From: JAHCHL01 sp964546835
GTDB taxonomy: Bacteria; Armatimonadota; Fimbriimonadia; Fimbriimonadales; ATM1
Direction of reading: 5' to 3'
Assembly: GCA_964546835.1 (NCBI GenBank)
Contig: CAZJKW010000129.1
Span: 1 to 5,721 of the forward strand
DNA: 5,721 nucleotides
How positions within the stretch are numbered: position 1 is the first letter of the stretch; every line of letters starts with the position of its first letter. The translations under genes were made by a program, and so were the position numbers. Shown here piece after piece: positions 1-5,721 of this stretch. The notes beneath the pieces are model-generated. The model was not told the DNA's origin and made no database searches. It was given only the letters and a program-made list of their open reading frames with translations.

Positions 1-646
1 CCAAAAAGGGTGTGTTGAGTTCAACAAATGCAACGTCGTCGCCCTTACGCATCGCATCGCTAACGCGTAGTAACAATCTTCGTCCCAGTGCCCCGCTTGG
101 ATGATACAGCGCATATTCCGTTTTAGAGAAGTTTCTTCCTTCCATTACAGCCAATGCAAGCGCATCGGATAATGCGAGCATGACCGTGGTGCTGGTTGTT
201 GGAGCCAGGCCGTGTGGACATGCTTCAGAATCCACGCTTGCATCCAAAACCAAATCCGAATTTTTTGCGGCACTGCTGGTTGTTTTTCCGGTTACCAAAA
301 TTGTTTTGCATCCAATTTCACGAAGTGGCGGAAACAACCTTAGTATTTCCTCAGTTTCTCCGCTATTTGTAAATAGAATTGCAATATCGTTTTTTGTGAC
401 CATCCCAAGGTCGCCATGAACTGCATCGGCAGGATGCAAAAACAGACTTGGAGTTCCGGTTGAACTTAGGGTGCTGGACGCCTTTTTGGCGATGTCCCCG
501 GCTTTGCCGATTCCACTGCAGACCACCCTGCCTTTACATTCGAGCATCCAGTTTGCGGCCGTTTCAAAGTTTTCGTCTAATCGAACGGCTAATTTTTCAA
601 TGGCAGCGGCTTCTTGGTTCAAAGTTTGGCGCATCGAATCCAACAT
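1..646 (-). CDS. kdsD: D-arabinose-5-phosphate isomerase, KdsD/KpsF/GutQ family (partial, C-terminus off the left edge)
   Basis: This enzyme interconverts D-ribulose 5-phosphate and D-arabinose 5-phosphate in the cytoplasm, the first step towards Kdo for lipopolysaccharide or capsule. Reading the minus strand from 646 gives 215 uninterrupted codons. The SIS sugar-isomerase domain spans about residues 20-185: CKGRVVCSGIGKAG (37-50), HGDLGM (77-82), NSGETEE (94-100), SEACPHGLAPT (140-150) and YHPSGALGRRL (181-191). The four active-site residues reported for E. coli KdsD (K59, E111, E152, H193) fall at K48, E100, E141 and H182, a constant offset of 11, so the enzyme looks functional. The family is usually about 320-330 residues with two C-terminal CBS domains; the sequence leaves the window just after VSDAMRKGDD, where these should begin. 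ATG at 646 is the first start after an in-frame TGA two codons upstream; ATG at 634 (M5) is an alternative. No good Shine-Dalgarno is seen. GutQ or KpsF specificity cannot be excluded. Confidence 0.93.
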   Translation of the reverse strand, partial: MLDSMRQTLNQEAAAIEKLAVRLDENFETAANWMLECKGRVVCSGIGKAGDIAKKASSTLSSTGTPSLFLHPADAVHGDLGMVTKNDIAILFTNSGETEEILRLFPPLREIGCKTILVTGKTTSSAAKNSDLVLDASVDSEACPHGLAPTTSTTVMLALSDALALAVMEGRNFSKTEYALYHPSGALGRRLLLRVSDAMRKGDDVAFVELNTPFL

Positions 647-654
647 GGCTCAAA

Positions 655-678
655 GGATACCGTCCTGCTTCGGTATTC
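655..678. repeat. Imperfect inverted repeat in the kdsD/pepV divergent intergenic region; possible operator
   Basis: GGATACCG (655-662) and CGGTATTC (671-678) form 8-bp arms with one mismatch, of which the inner six base pairs (ATACCG/CGGTAT) are perfect, around an 8-base spacer. The repeat fills most of the 39 bp between the two divergent start codons, so a protein bound there could affect both genes. There is no T-tract next to it, so it does not resemble a terminator. The symmetry is seen in the sequence; an operator role is inference, and a repeat this short can arise by chance. Confidence 0.3.
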
Positions 679-685
679 TCAAAAA

Positions 686-2092
686 ATGAACGTTCCAACC
701 CAAGTACAAGCGGCCCAAAAGTGGCTTGAAGAAAACGAACAAAGTTTGATTTCCGACACGCAAGCCATGTTGCGGATAGGGTCCGTTCAATCCGATCCTT
801 TGCCCAATGCGCCATTTGGCAAAGAAAATCGCGATGCCTTGGATTTCGCTTTGCATTTGGGCTCGGAATGGGGAATGGAAACTAAAGATGTTGAGGGATT
901 TGCCGGACATGCAGAGTTTGGGAAATCCATTCAAATGGTGATGGCACTTGGACATTTGGACGTGGTTCCGGTTGGTGAAGGTTGGAAACATGACCCATTT
1001 GGTGCCGAGATTGATGGGGAATACCTTTATGCGCGAGGTGCAATTGACGATAAAGGTCCGACGATGGCTGCTTTTTATGCGGCAAGAGCATTAAAGGAAA
1101 CGGGTGCGGAATTGCCGGCACGGATTCGAATTGTTTTTGGTTGTAACGAAGAGAGCGGCTTCAAATGTGTTGAAAGATACTTTCAAACGGAAGAATCGCC
1201 AACCTTAGGATTTGCACCCGACGCAGGGTGGCCTTGCATATTTGCGGAAAAAGGAATCGCTGATTTTTTGATTGAAGCAAAACTACCGAAAGGTGAAGTT
1301 AGTTTAATTTCTATAGAGGGAGGCGCAAGACCAAACATTGTTCCCGACAAAGCGGAAGCCGTTTACGAAATTACCAATGGATACTTAAACATTGTAAAAG
1401 AAATCGTTGCAGATTATTGGGACAAGAATCTTGTTTGCGAATGGAACGGAAATGTTTTAAAGGTTAATGCAAAAGGAAAAGCTGCGCATGGCTCTATGCC
1501 GTTTTTGGGTGACAACGCAATCGAGCGAGCATTAAGATTGGGATTTGAAATCGCACCTTCAAATCAAAAAGAGGAGTTTTGGAGATGGGTTGAAATTGCA
1601 CAGCCCAGCGGCACCGGATTGGGAATTCATGGTCGAGATGATGTTTCTGATGACCTGACCGCAAATCTTGGAATTGCAAAAGTTGCAGACTCTTTTGCAT
1701 TGTTGACCGTAAATGTTCGTTACCCGGTGACATGGAAGGGCGAAGATTTGAAACAACTTTGCGAGAATTTCCTATCAAAATCGTGGGCTACCGCACGTGT
1801 TAAGAATTTCTCTGACAGTAAACCGCTTTATTTTCCAAAAGATTCGGAACCTGTCAAGTCCATTTTAGATGTCGTTGAGGCAGAATTGGGCACGAAAATG
1901 GAACCCGGAACCATGGGCGGAGGTACGTACGCAAGGGCAGTGCCAAATTGCGTTGCAATCGGAACAGGTTGGGAAGGAGACGGCCCTGCACACGAACATG
2001 ACGAAAGAATTAAAGTGTCTCATTTGCTAAAAATGAGCAAAATCTATGCGCACCTGTTTTATAAACTCGCCCATGCGGCTGCACAAAAATAA
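686..2092 (+). CDS. pepV: M20-family metallo-dipeptidase, PepV/Sapep type
   Basis: A predicted cytoplasmic dipeptidase that uses two divalent metals (Zn or Mn) to split dipeptides from peptide uptake or protein turnover. From ATG 686 it has 468 residues, close to Lactobacillus PepV (about 470). The M20 motifs are in order: GHLDVVP with H90 and D92; ARGAIDDKGP with the bridging ligand D121; NEESG with general base E155 and ligand E156; PDAGWP with ligand D179; and AHEHDE with ligand H436. The lid domain between them contains AAHGS with H268, matching the substrate-binding His269 of PepV. All expected catalytic residues are present. The reading frame stays open up to an ATG at 614, but that would overlap kdsD by 33 bp and add 24 residues unlike the family; 686 starts the protein about 27 residues before LRIGSV, as expected. 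There is no clear Shine-Dalgarno, only an A-run. The 3' end overlaps the convergent DUF92 gene. Carnosinase-like or other M20 substrates remain possible. Confidence 0.93.
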   Translation: MNVPTQVQAAQKWLEENEQSLISDTQAMLRIGSVQSDPLPNAPFGKENRDALDFALHLGSEWGMETKDVEGFAGHAEFGKSIQMVMALGHLDVVPVGEGWKHDPFGAEIDGEYLYARGAIDDKGPTMAAFYAARALKETGAELPARIRIVFGCNEESGFKCVERYFQTEESPTLGFAPDAGWPCIFAEKGIADFLIEAKLPKGEVSLISIEGGARPNIVPDKAEAVYEITNGYLNIVKEIVADYWDKNLVCEWNGNVLKVNAKGKAAHGSMPFLGDNAIERALRLGFEIAPSNQKEEFWRWVEIAQPSGTGLGIHGRDDVSDDLTANLGIAKVADSFALLTVNVRYPVTWKGEDLKQLCENFLSKSWATARVKNFSDSKPLYFPKDSEPVKSILDVVEAELGTKMEPGTMGGGTYARAVPNCVAIGTGWEGDGPAHEHDERIKVSHLLKMSKIYAHLFYKLAHAAAQK

Positions 2093-2823
2093 GCCGTCAA
2101 AGATGAAATTGCAATTGATGAAAAATTGACGACATCATTCGTAATAAAAGAATAACCGGATATGAGGTTGCCCGATGGGAAGTCCGAAACTTGACCATTG
2201 CCGTCCCGGTATTTTGCTTGTAACACATCACCCAACAAACTGTCAAGTATGGAACCCAAAAATCCGCATAATGCAACGATAACGAACAGTTTCCAATTTC
2301 CAAGTGACGGAACAACAGCGGAAACTGCCAATGAACCTAACAATGAGGCGAATAATCCAATTATGGATACGGCGCCGCTTTGTCCACGAACAGATTTTCG
2401 AAAAGTCGTTATTTTGAAATGGGATTTTCCAAAAGTTGAACCGAGTTCGGTAGCCCATGTATCAGCATTCGCCACTGCGAAAGCCGAAATGCCTGCTATC
2501 AAACAATTTATTTCTCCGTTTACAAAAAACAAAACACCCCATATAGCCGATACACCGCCGTTTGCAAAAACTTGAACCCAATTTCTTGGACCGAGAGTTT
2601 GATTGGAGTTTCCTCCAAAAAAGTGTCCAAGCGCCATTGAAGTCAAGAAAAAAATCAACAGTGCAAAGGTAAAGGTCGCTTTGCCGGACACAAAAACAAC
2701 GGTTCCAATCACGAGACCCATAAACGTTGCCGACGCCGTAAGTTTGTAACGCAACCAGGCAACGATTAACCCTAAACCTGCAAGAAACAAAGAAATCCAG
2801 TCAGTCCATCCGGGCATCGGCAT
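2059..2823 (-). CDS. DUF92 (TMEM19/VTE6-type) integral membrane protein
   Basis: A 254-residue polytopic membrane protein of the DUF92 family. Family motifs are clear: RNWVQVFANGG (80-90), ADTWATELG (120-128), GQSGAVS (147-153), GSILDSLLGDVLQ (190-202) and TNDVVN (228-233). Hydrophobic segments lie near residues 10-24, 33-44, 51-68, 92-102, 107-119, 152-171, 178-192 and 234-250. The polar, Asp-containing motifs between and within them could form the active site. The Arabidopsis member VTE6 is a phytyl-phosphate kinase of tocopherol synthesis, so an isoprenoid-phosphate kinase role is possible, but bacterial members are mostly uncharacterised and the substrate is unknown. ATG 2823 follows an in-frame TAG two codons upstream; ATG 2817 (M3) is equally possible, and neither has a clear Shine-Dalgarno. 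The last 34 bp are antisense to the end of pepV. It is transcribed away from the NfeD-flotillin operon. Confidence 0.88.
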   Translation of the reverse strand: MPMPGWTDWISLFLAGLGLIVAWLRYKLTASATFMGLVIGTVVFVSGKATFTFALLIFFLTSMALGHFFGGNSNQTLGPRNWVQVFANGGVSAIWGVLFFVNGEINCLIAGISAFAVANADTWATELGSTFGKSHFKITTFRKSVRGQSGAVSIIGLFASLLGSLAVSAVVPSLGNWKLFVIVALCGFLGSILDSLLGDVLQAKYRDGNGQVSDFPSGNLISGYSFITNDVVNFSSIAISSLTAYFCAAAWASL

Positions 2824-2873
2824 ATTCTACGCGCAACCCAATGGAAGTAAAATCAGTATTCAGAGGGAGAGAC
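2824..2873. promoter_or_regulatory. Short divergent upstream region between the DUF92 gene and the NfeD-flotillin operon
   Basis: These 50 bp (17 bp if the NfeD-like gene starts at ATG 2841) are the only non-coding DNA upstream of the three-gene operon, so its promoter probably lies here or reaches into the DUF92 5' end. TAAAAT at 2848-2853 is one mismatch from the bacterial -10 consensus TATAAT, but the hexamer 17 bp upstream (TTCTAC, 2825-2830) is a poor -35. If transcription began downstream of this box, ATG 2841 would not be in the message, which fits the GTG 2874 start. No strong operator-like symmetry was seen. Calling a promoter here is inference from spacing. Confidence 0.3.
2863..2869 (+). 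promoter_or_regulatory. Ribosome binding site favouring the GTG start at 2874
   Basis: GAGGGAG lies just upstream of GTG 2874: the GAGG core (2863-2866) is 7 bases from the start codon. The other in-frame candidate, ATG 2841, has only CGCGCAACCCA before it, with no purine-rich site. The two downstream genes of the operon have similar purine-rich sites 7-8 bases before their ATGs, so the host evidently uses Shine-Dalgarno initiation. Confidence 0.5.
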
Positions 2874-3467
2874 GTGCTAACGTTATATGTAATCACAGCG
2901 GTGATAGGGGGCATTTTGGTCCTATATTCAGTTATTGCTGGATCAGAACATGGCCAAGATGCGGATCACGATACCGACCACGACCACGGCAACGATCATG
3001 ATCACCATGGAGGAGACGGTCATGAAGTTTGGATTCCATTTTTCAGTCTCCGATTTTGGAATTATGGACTAACTTTTTTTGGCGTAACCGGACTTTTGTT
3101 AACCCAATTTTCTGACATCGGTCCTTTGTTTACTGCATGGGCGGCTGGAGGTACTGGCTTTGTTGCCGGTCTTGGCGTTGCATACTTGATTCACTTAGCG
3201 AAAAAAACGGAGGCCTCTAGCGGCGCAGAAATTGCAGATTTAATGGGTGCAGAAGGAAAAGTGCTCGTGGCAATCCGGGAAGGCCAGCCCGGAAAGATTC
3301 GTTGTAATTTAAAAGGAGAGTTATTAGATTTGGTTGCGCTCTCCGATGACGGTACAAATTTGGAAGTCGGAAACAAAGCACTGGTTGTTGGAATAGACGG
3401 AGAAAGAGTACGTGTAATTCAGATTTCGGACAATTTTGAAGAAGCACTGATGACAAAGACAAAATAG
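2874..3467 (+). CDS. NfeD/YuaF-like membrane protein with His/Asp-rich loop and C-terminal OB-type domain; flotillin partner
   Basis: From GTG 2874 the protein has 197 residues. Hydrophobic segments lie at about 4-23, 66-79 and 84-108. Residues 26-50, between the first two, hold eight His and eight Asp in 25 positions and could bind metal. After KK (110-111) a soluble part with alternating strand-like stretches (about 123-185: LMGAEGKVLVA, GKIRCNLKG, NKALVVGID, ERVRVIQIS) fits the five-stranded OB fold of NfeD/YuaF/YqiJ proteins. Members of this group are typically encoded beside flotillins (yuaF-floT in Bacillus, yqiJ-yqiK in E. coli) and are thought to modulate their assembly; the two flotillin genes directly downstream support that role. 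There is no ClpP-like protease domain, so this is the short NfeD form. An ATG at 2841 would add 11 residues (with K, R, R) but lacks a ribosome site; the GTG start puts the first membrane segment at the N-terminus. Topology is ambiguous. Family assignment rests on layout and context more than on strict motifs. Confidence 0.82.
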   Translation: MLTLYVITAVIGGILVLYSVIAGSEHGQDADHDTDHDHGNDHDHHGGDGHEVWIPFFSLRFWNYGLTFFGVTGLLLTQFSDIGPLFTAWAAGGTGFVAGLGVAYLIHLAKKTEASSGAEIADLMGAEGKVLVAIREGQPGKIRCNLKGELLDLVALSDDGTNLEVGNKALVVGIDGERVRVIQISDNFEEALMTKTK

Positions 3468-3476
3468 GAAGAAAAA

Positions 3477-4766
3477 ATGGATCTTTTTGGCTATCAATTA
3501 ACTCCGCTTGTATTCGTCGCTGCAATTGCAGGATTGGTGGGTCTCGGACTGCTCTTACTTTTTGCGGCGATACGCAATTTGCTTTATATTTGTCCGCCAA
3601 ACCAGGTCTTAATTTTTTCCGGACGCAGACACAGAATGCCGGACGGGACAACCCGAGGATATCGAGTTGTTTTTGGAGGTCGCGGATGGAGGGTTCCAAT
3701 CATTGAATCGGTTGCTCGAATGAATTTAAACGTCATGGAAGTTCCAATCGCAATTCGGGGCGCTTATTCAAAAGGAGGAATTCCGCTTAATGTGGATGCG
3801 ATTGCGAACGTTAAAATTTCAAGTCACGAAGTTACCATCGGAAATGCAATTGAACGATTCTTGAATCGAGACCCCGAAGAAATTCGTCGAGTTGCAAAGG
3901 AAACTTTGGAAGGGCATTTACGAGGAGTTTTGGCAAGACTCATGCCGGAAGAGGTTAATGAAGACCGGCTAAAATTTGCAAGCGAATTAAGCCAAGAGTC
4001 TGAAGAAGATTTGAGCAAACTTGGAATTCACCTTGACACATTAAAGATATTGCATGTTAGTGATGAAGTCCAGTATTTAGATTCAATAGGAAGGCAAGCT
4101 ATTGCAACCGTTGTTAAGGAAGCGGAAATAGCAGAAAGTGATGCCAAAAGAGAAGCGGAATTGGTTGAAGCGGAAAGCCGTGGTCGCGCATCGGTAACGC
4201 AAGCGAATGTAGATGCCATGGTTTTACAAATGCAAAATGATTTAAGGAAAATCAAAGCCGATTTGGAAGCTAAAGTCCAATCAGAAGAAGAGATTACGAA
4301 AGCCGCGGCGAGGGAAGCCAGGGCGACGGCCGAACAAGAACTCCAAGTAACTCGCGCTGAACTTGCATCCATTCGACTTCAGGCCGAGCGCGTTTTGCCT
4401 GCAGAGGCAGAGCGAAAAGCACAGGAGTTTAGGGCCCAAGGTGACGCTGCAATTATTGCAGAGCGCGGTCGAGCCGTTGGAAAGGCACTTGAAAGAATTG
4501 AAAATGCTTGGCAATCTGCAGGTAACGATGCATTAAGAATTTATCTAATTGAAGAATTAGAAAAAATCTTAACCTCCATTACACAAGGTGTCAAGAAAAT
4601 TCAAATCGAAGACTTGAGTTTAGTTGACGGAGGATCTGGGAAACTATTTTCTAACTATGTGGCCGCATATCCTGCAATGGTCTCTGCAATTTTTGATGCA
4701 GTTGCCAAAACAACCGGAATCGATATTCCAAAAGTGGTATCAGGCGAAACAAAGGAGAAAAAATAA
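3477..4766 (+). CDS. Flotillin-family SPFH/band 7 protein (first of two paralogues)
   Basis: A 429-residue membrane-scaffold protein of the flotillin type; such proteins oligomerise at the inner membrane and organise microdomains and membrane protein complexes. One membrane segment (about 9-32) is followed by YICPPNQVLIFSG (37-49 core) and an SPFH domain to about 207, containing AYSKGGIP, AIERFL, ETLEGHLRG and YLDSIGR. A long Ala/Glu/Lys/Arg-rich helical arm follows (208-350), including RLQAERVLPAEAE and AQGDAA, the flotillin-type repeat region. The C-terminus has IEELEKI and VKKIQIEDLSLVDGGSGK (372-389), typical of the flotillin C-terminal domain, then a Lys/Glu tail. The start is supported by AGGAAG (3466-3471), which overlaps the TAG stop of the NfeD-like gene 9 bp upstream. 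The stop overlaps the start of the second flotillin. Closest known roles are those of FloT/YqiK; stomatin or HflK/C is unlikely given the long arm. Partner proteins are unknown. Confidence 0.93.
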   Translation: MDLFGYQLTPLVFVAAIAGLVGLGLLLLFAAIRNLLYICPPNQVLIFSGRRHRMPDGTTRGYRVVFGGRGWRVPIIESVARMNLNVMEVPIAIRGAYSKGGIPLNVDAIANVKISSHEVTIGNAIERFLNRDPEEIRRVAKETLEGHLRGVLARLMPEEVNEDRLKFASELSQESEEDLSKLGIHLDTLKILHVSDEVQYLDSIGRQAIATVVKEAEIAESDAKREAELVEAESRGRASVTQANVDAMVLQMQNDLRKIKADLEAKVQSEEEITKAAAREARATAEQELQVTRAELASIRLQAERVLPAEAERKAQEFRAQGDAAIIAERGRAVGKALERIENAWQSAGNDALRIYLIEELEKILTSITQGVKKIQIEDLSLVDGGSGKLFSNYVAAYPAMVSAIFDAVAKTTGIDIPKVVSGETKEKK

Positions 4767-5721
4767 TGGGTTCGGCAATCGCGATTATCGGAACAGCACT
4801 TGGAGTTGCCTTATTATTCGGGCTCCTAAGTCTAAGAAAACTGATTTACATTTGCGCTCCAAATGAAGTCCTTATTTTCTCCGGCAAGAGAAGAAGAATT
4901 GGAGATCGAATTCTTGGTTACAAACTGATAAAAGGTGGAAGAGCATTTCGAATTCCGTTGGTCGAGAGGGTTGACCGAATGGATTTGACCAACATGATTA
5001 TTGACATGACAGCAGCGAACGCTTATTCGAAAGGCGGAGTTCCGATTACCGTTCAAGGCGTAGCAAACGTCAAAGTCGCGGGCCATGAACCGGTTTTGAA
5101 CAATGCGGTCGAACGGTTCTTGGGGAAATCAAGAATCGAAATTATGCAAATTGCAAAAAGCACCCTCGAGGGCTCGCTTCGAGGCATATGCGCAACCATG
5201 ACACCGGAACAAATTAACGAAGACAAAATCCTTTTTGCGGAAAGATTGGTTCAAGAAGTTGAAGATGACATGACCAAGTTAGGTTTGGTGATTGACACAT
5301 TCAAAATTCAAAATGTCCAAGATGACGTCAAGTATTTGGATTCGATTGGACGAAAGAAAAATGCGGAAGTTTTGAGAACAGCACGTATTGCCGAAGCAAT
5401 CGCACACGCAGATGCAGCCGTCAATGCCGCTGAAAATCGGGAGCGAGAAATGAAAGCAAAAATTACCGCTGATACCGAAATCGCAAAAGCAGATGCGGCA
5501 CGAAGATTAAAAGATGCCTTGACTCGCCGAGATGCGGTGGTTGCTGAAGAACAAGCGACCGTTGCCGCTGCGCTCGCTCAAGCAAAAGCAGAAATCGCCG
5601 TTCAAACTGCACAAGTTGAGCAAACCCGAAGCGGTTTGGAGGCCGATGTGGTTCAACCCGCAAAAGCAAGTTTTGAAGCAGCCGTCTCCGAAGCGCAAGG
5701 TCAAGCCGCTCCGAGCATCGC
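4766..5721 (+). CDS. Flotillin-family SPFH/band 7 protein (second paralogue, C-terminus off the right edge)
   Basis: An open frame of 318 codons from ATG 4766 to the window end, with no stop seen. An N-terminal membrane segment (about 4-22) without the 9-residue N-terminal extension of its paralogue leads into YICAPNEVLIFSG (28-40), then an SPFH domain to about 197 (AYSKGGVP, AVERFL, STLEGSLRG, YLDSIGR) and an Ala-rich helical arm from 198 ending in GLEADVVQPAKA (290-301) and AQGQAA. By hand alignment about half of the positions (89 of 174) match the upstream flotillin over the SPFH region, so the pair arose by duplication and has diverged well. The start overlaps the upstream stop by one base (TAATG), and AGGAG (4753-4757) lies 8 bases before it inside the upstream gene, so translation is probably coupled. 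About 100 more residues are expected beyond the edge if it matches its paralogue. A mixed complex with that paralogue is inferred. Confidence 0.92.
   Translation, partial: MGSAIAIIGTALGVALLFGLLSLRKLIYICAPNEVLIFSGKRRRIGDRILGYKLIKGGRAFRIPLVERVDRMDLTNMIIDMTAANAYSKGGVPITVQGVANVKVAGHEPVLNNAVERFLGKSRIEIMQIAKSTLEGSLRGICATMTPEQINEDKILFAERLVQEVEDDMTKLGLVIDTFKIQNVQDDVKYLDSIGRKKNAEVLRTARIAEAIAHADAAVNAAENREREMKAKITADTEIAKADAARRLKDALTRRDAVVAEEQATVAAALAQAKAEIAVQTAQVEQTRSGLEADVVQPAKASFEAAVSEAQGQAAPSI

Noticed and set aside
614..685. N-terminal extension of pepV to an upstream in-frame ATG at 614
   Set aside because: It would overlap the 5' end of kdsD on the other strand, and its residues do not look like a dipeptidase N-terminus; ATG 686 gives the family length.
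180..729. Plus-strand open frames at 180-419 and 448-729
   Set aside because: They lie opposite the kdsD reading frame, which carries full family motifs on the minus strand; the plus-strand translations resemble nothing.
2198..2575. 125-residue plus-strand open frame
   Set aside because: Antisense to the DUF92 gene, whose motifs are clear; no ribosome site and no recognisable domain.
2994..3003. Perfect 10-bp palindrome GATCATGATC
   Set aside because: It lies inside the His/Asp codon run (GAT/CAT repeats), so the symmetry follows from coding content rather than a binding site.
3217..3699. 160-residue minus-strand open frame
   Set aside because: It runs across the junction of the NfeD-like and first flotillin genes on the wrong strand; composition is typical of an antisense shadow.
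4028..4372. 114-residue Ser/Ala-rich minus-strand open frame
   Set aside because: Antisense to the Ala/Glu-rich coiled-coil arm of the first flotillin; Ala and Glu codons read backwards give Ser, Ala and Leu, which explains the open frame.
4624..4866. 80-residue plus-strand open frame across the flotillin junction
   Set aside because: Out of frame with both flotillins, which overlap here with strong homology on each side; not a fusion or frameshift.

Overview
The window carries six protein genes with almost no spare DNA: two partial genes at the edges and four complete ones. No RNA gene, mobile element, CRISPR array, attachment site or origin is visible. The DNA is moderately AT-rich by eye. 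The likely host is a diderm (Gram-negative-type) bacterium, because the left-edge gene is a KdsD/KpsF-type arabinose-5-phosphate isomerase, the first enzyme of Kdo (lipopolysaccharide or capsule) synthesis. The phylum cannot be fixed from the window. At least the flotillin genes use clear Shine-Dalgarno sites.

Layout: (1) positions 1-646, minus strand, 5' part of the kdsD-like gene, running off the left edge before its expected CBS domains. (2) 686-2092, plus strand, PepV/Sapep-type M20 metallo-dipeptidase, divergent from kdsD across 39 bp that contain an imperfect inverted repeat. (3) 2059-2823, minus strand, DUF92 (TMEM19/VTE6-type) polytopic membrane protein, overlapping the 3' end of pepV tail to tail by 34 bp. 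(4) 2874-3467 (or from 2841), plus strand, NfeD/YuaF-like membrane protein with a His/Asp-rich loop and a C-terminal OB-type domain. (5) 3477-4766, plus strand, flotillin-family SPFH protein. (6) 4766 to the right edge, plus strand, a second, paralogous flotillin, cut off by the window end.

The most interesting unit is the three-gene operon from 2874 onward. An NfeD-like partner is followed after 9 bp by one flotillin, whose stop codon overlaps the start of a second (TAATG). The flotillins are about half identical over the SPFH region, and their coiled-coil arms align without a net gap. This suggests co-translated subunits of a mixed flotillin scaffold, with the NfeD-like protein as its membrane partner. 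The DUF92 gene faces away from this operon across a very short shared upstream region. One studied plant DUF92 protein (VTE6) is a phytyl-phosphate kinase, and flotillin microdomains in Bacillus are reported to need isoprenoid lipids, so a lipid-scaffold link is possible but is inference only.
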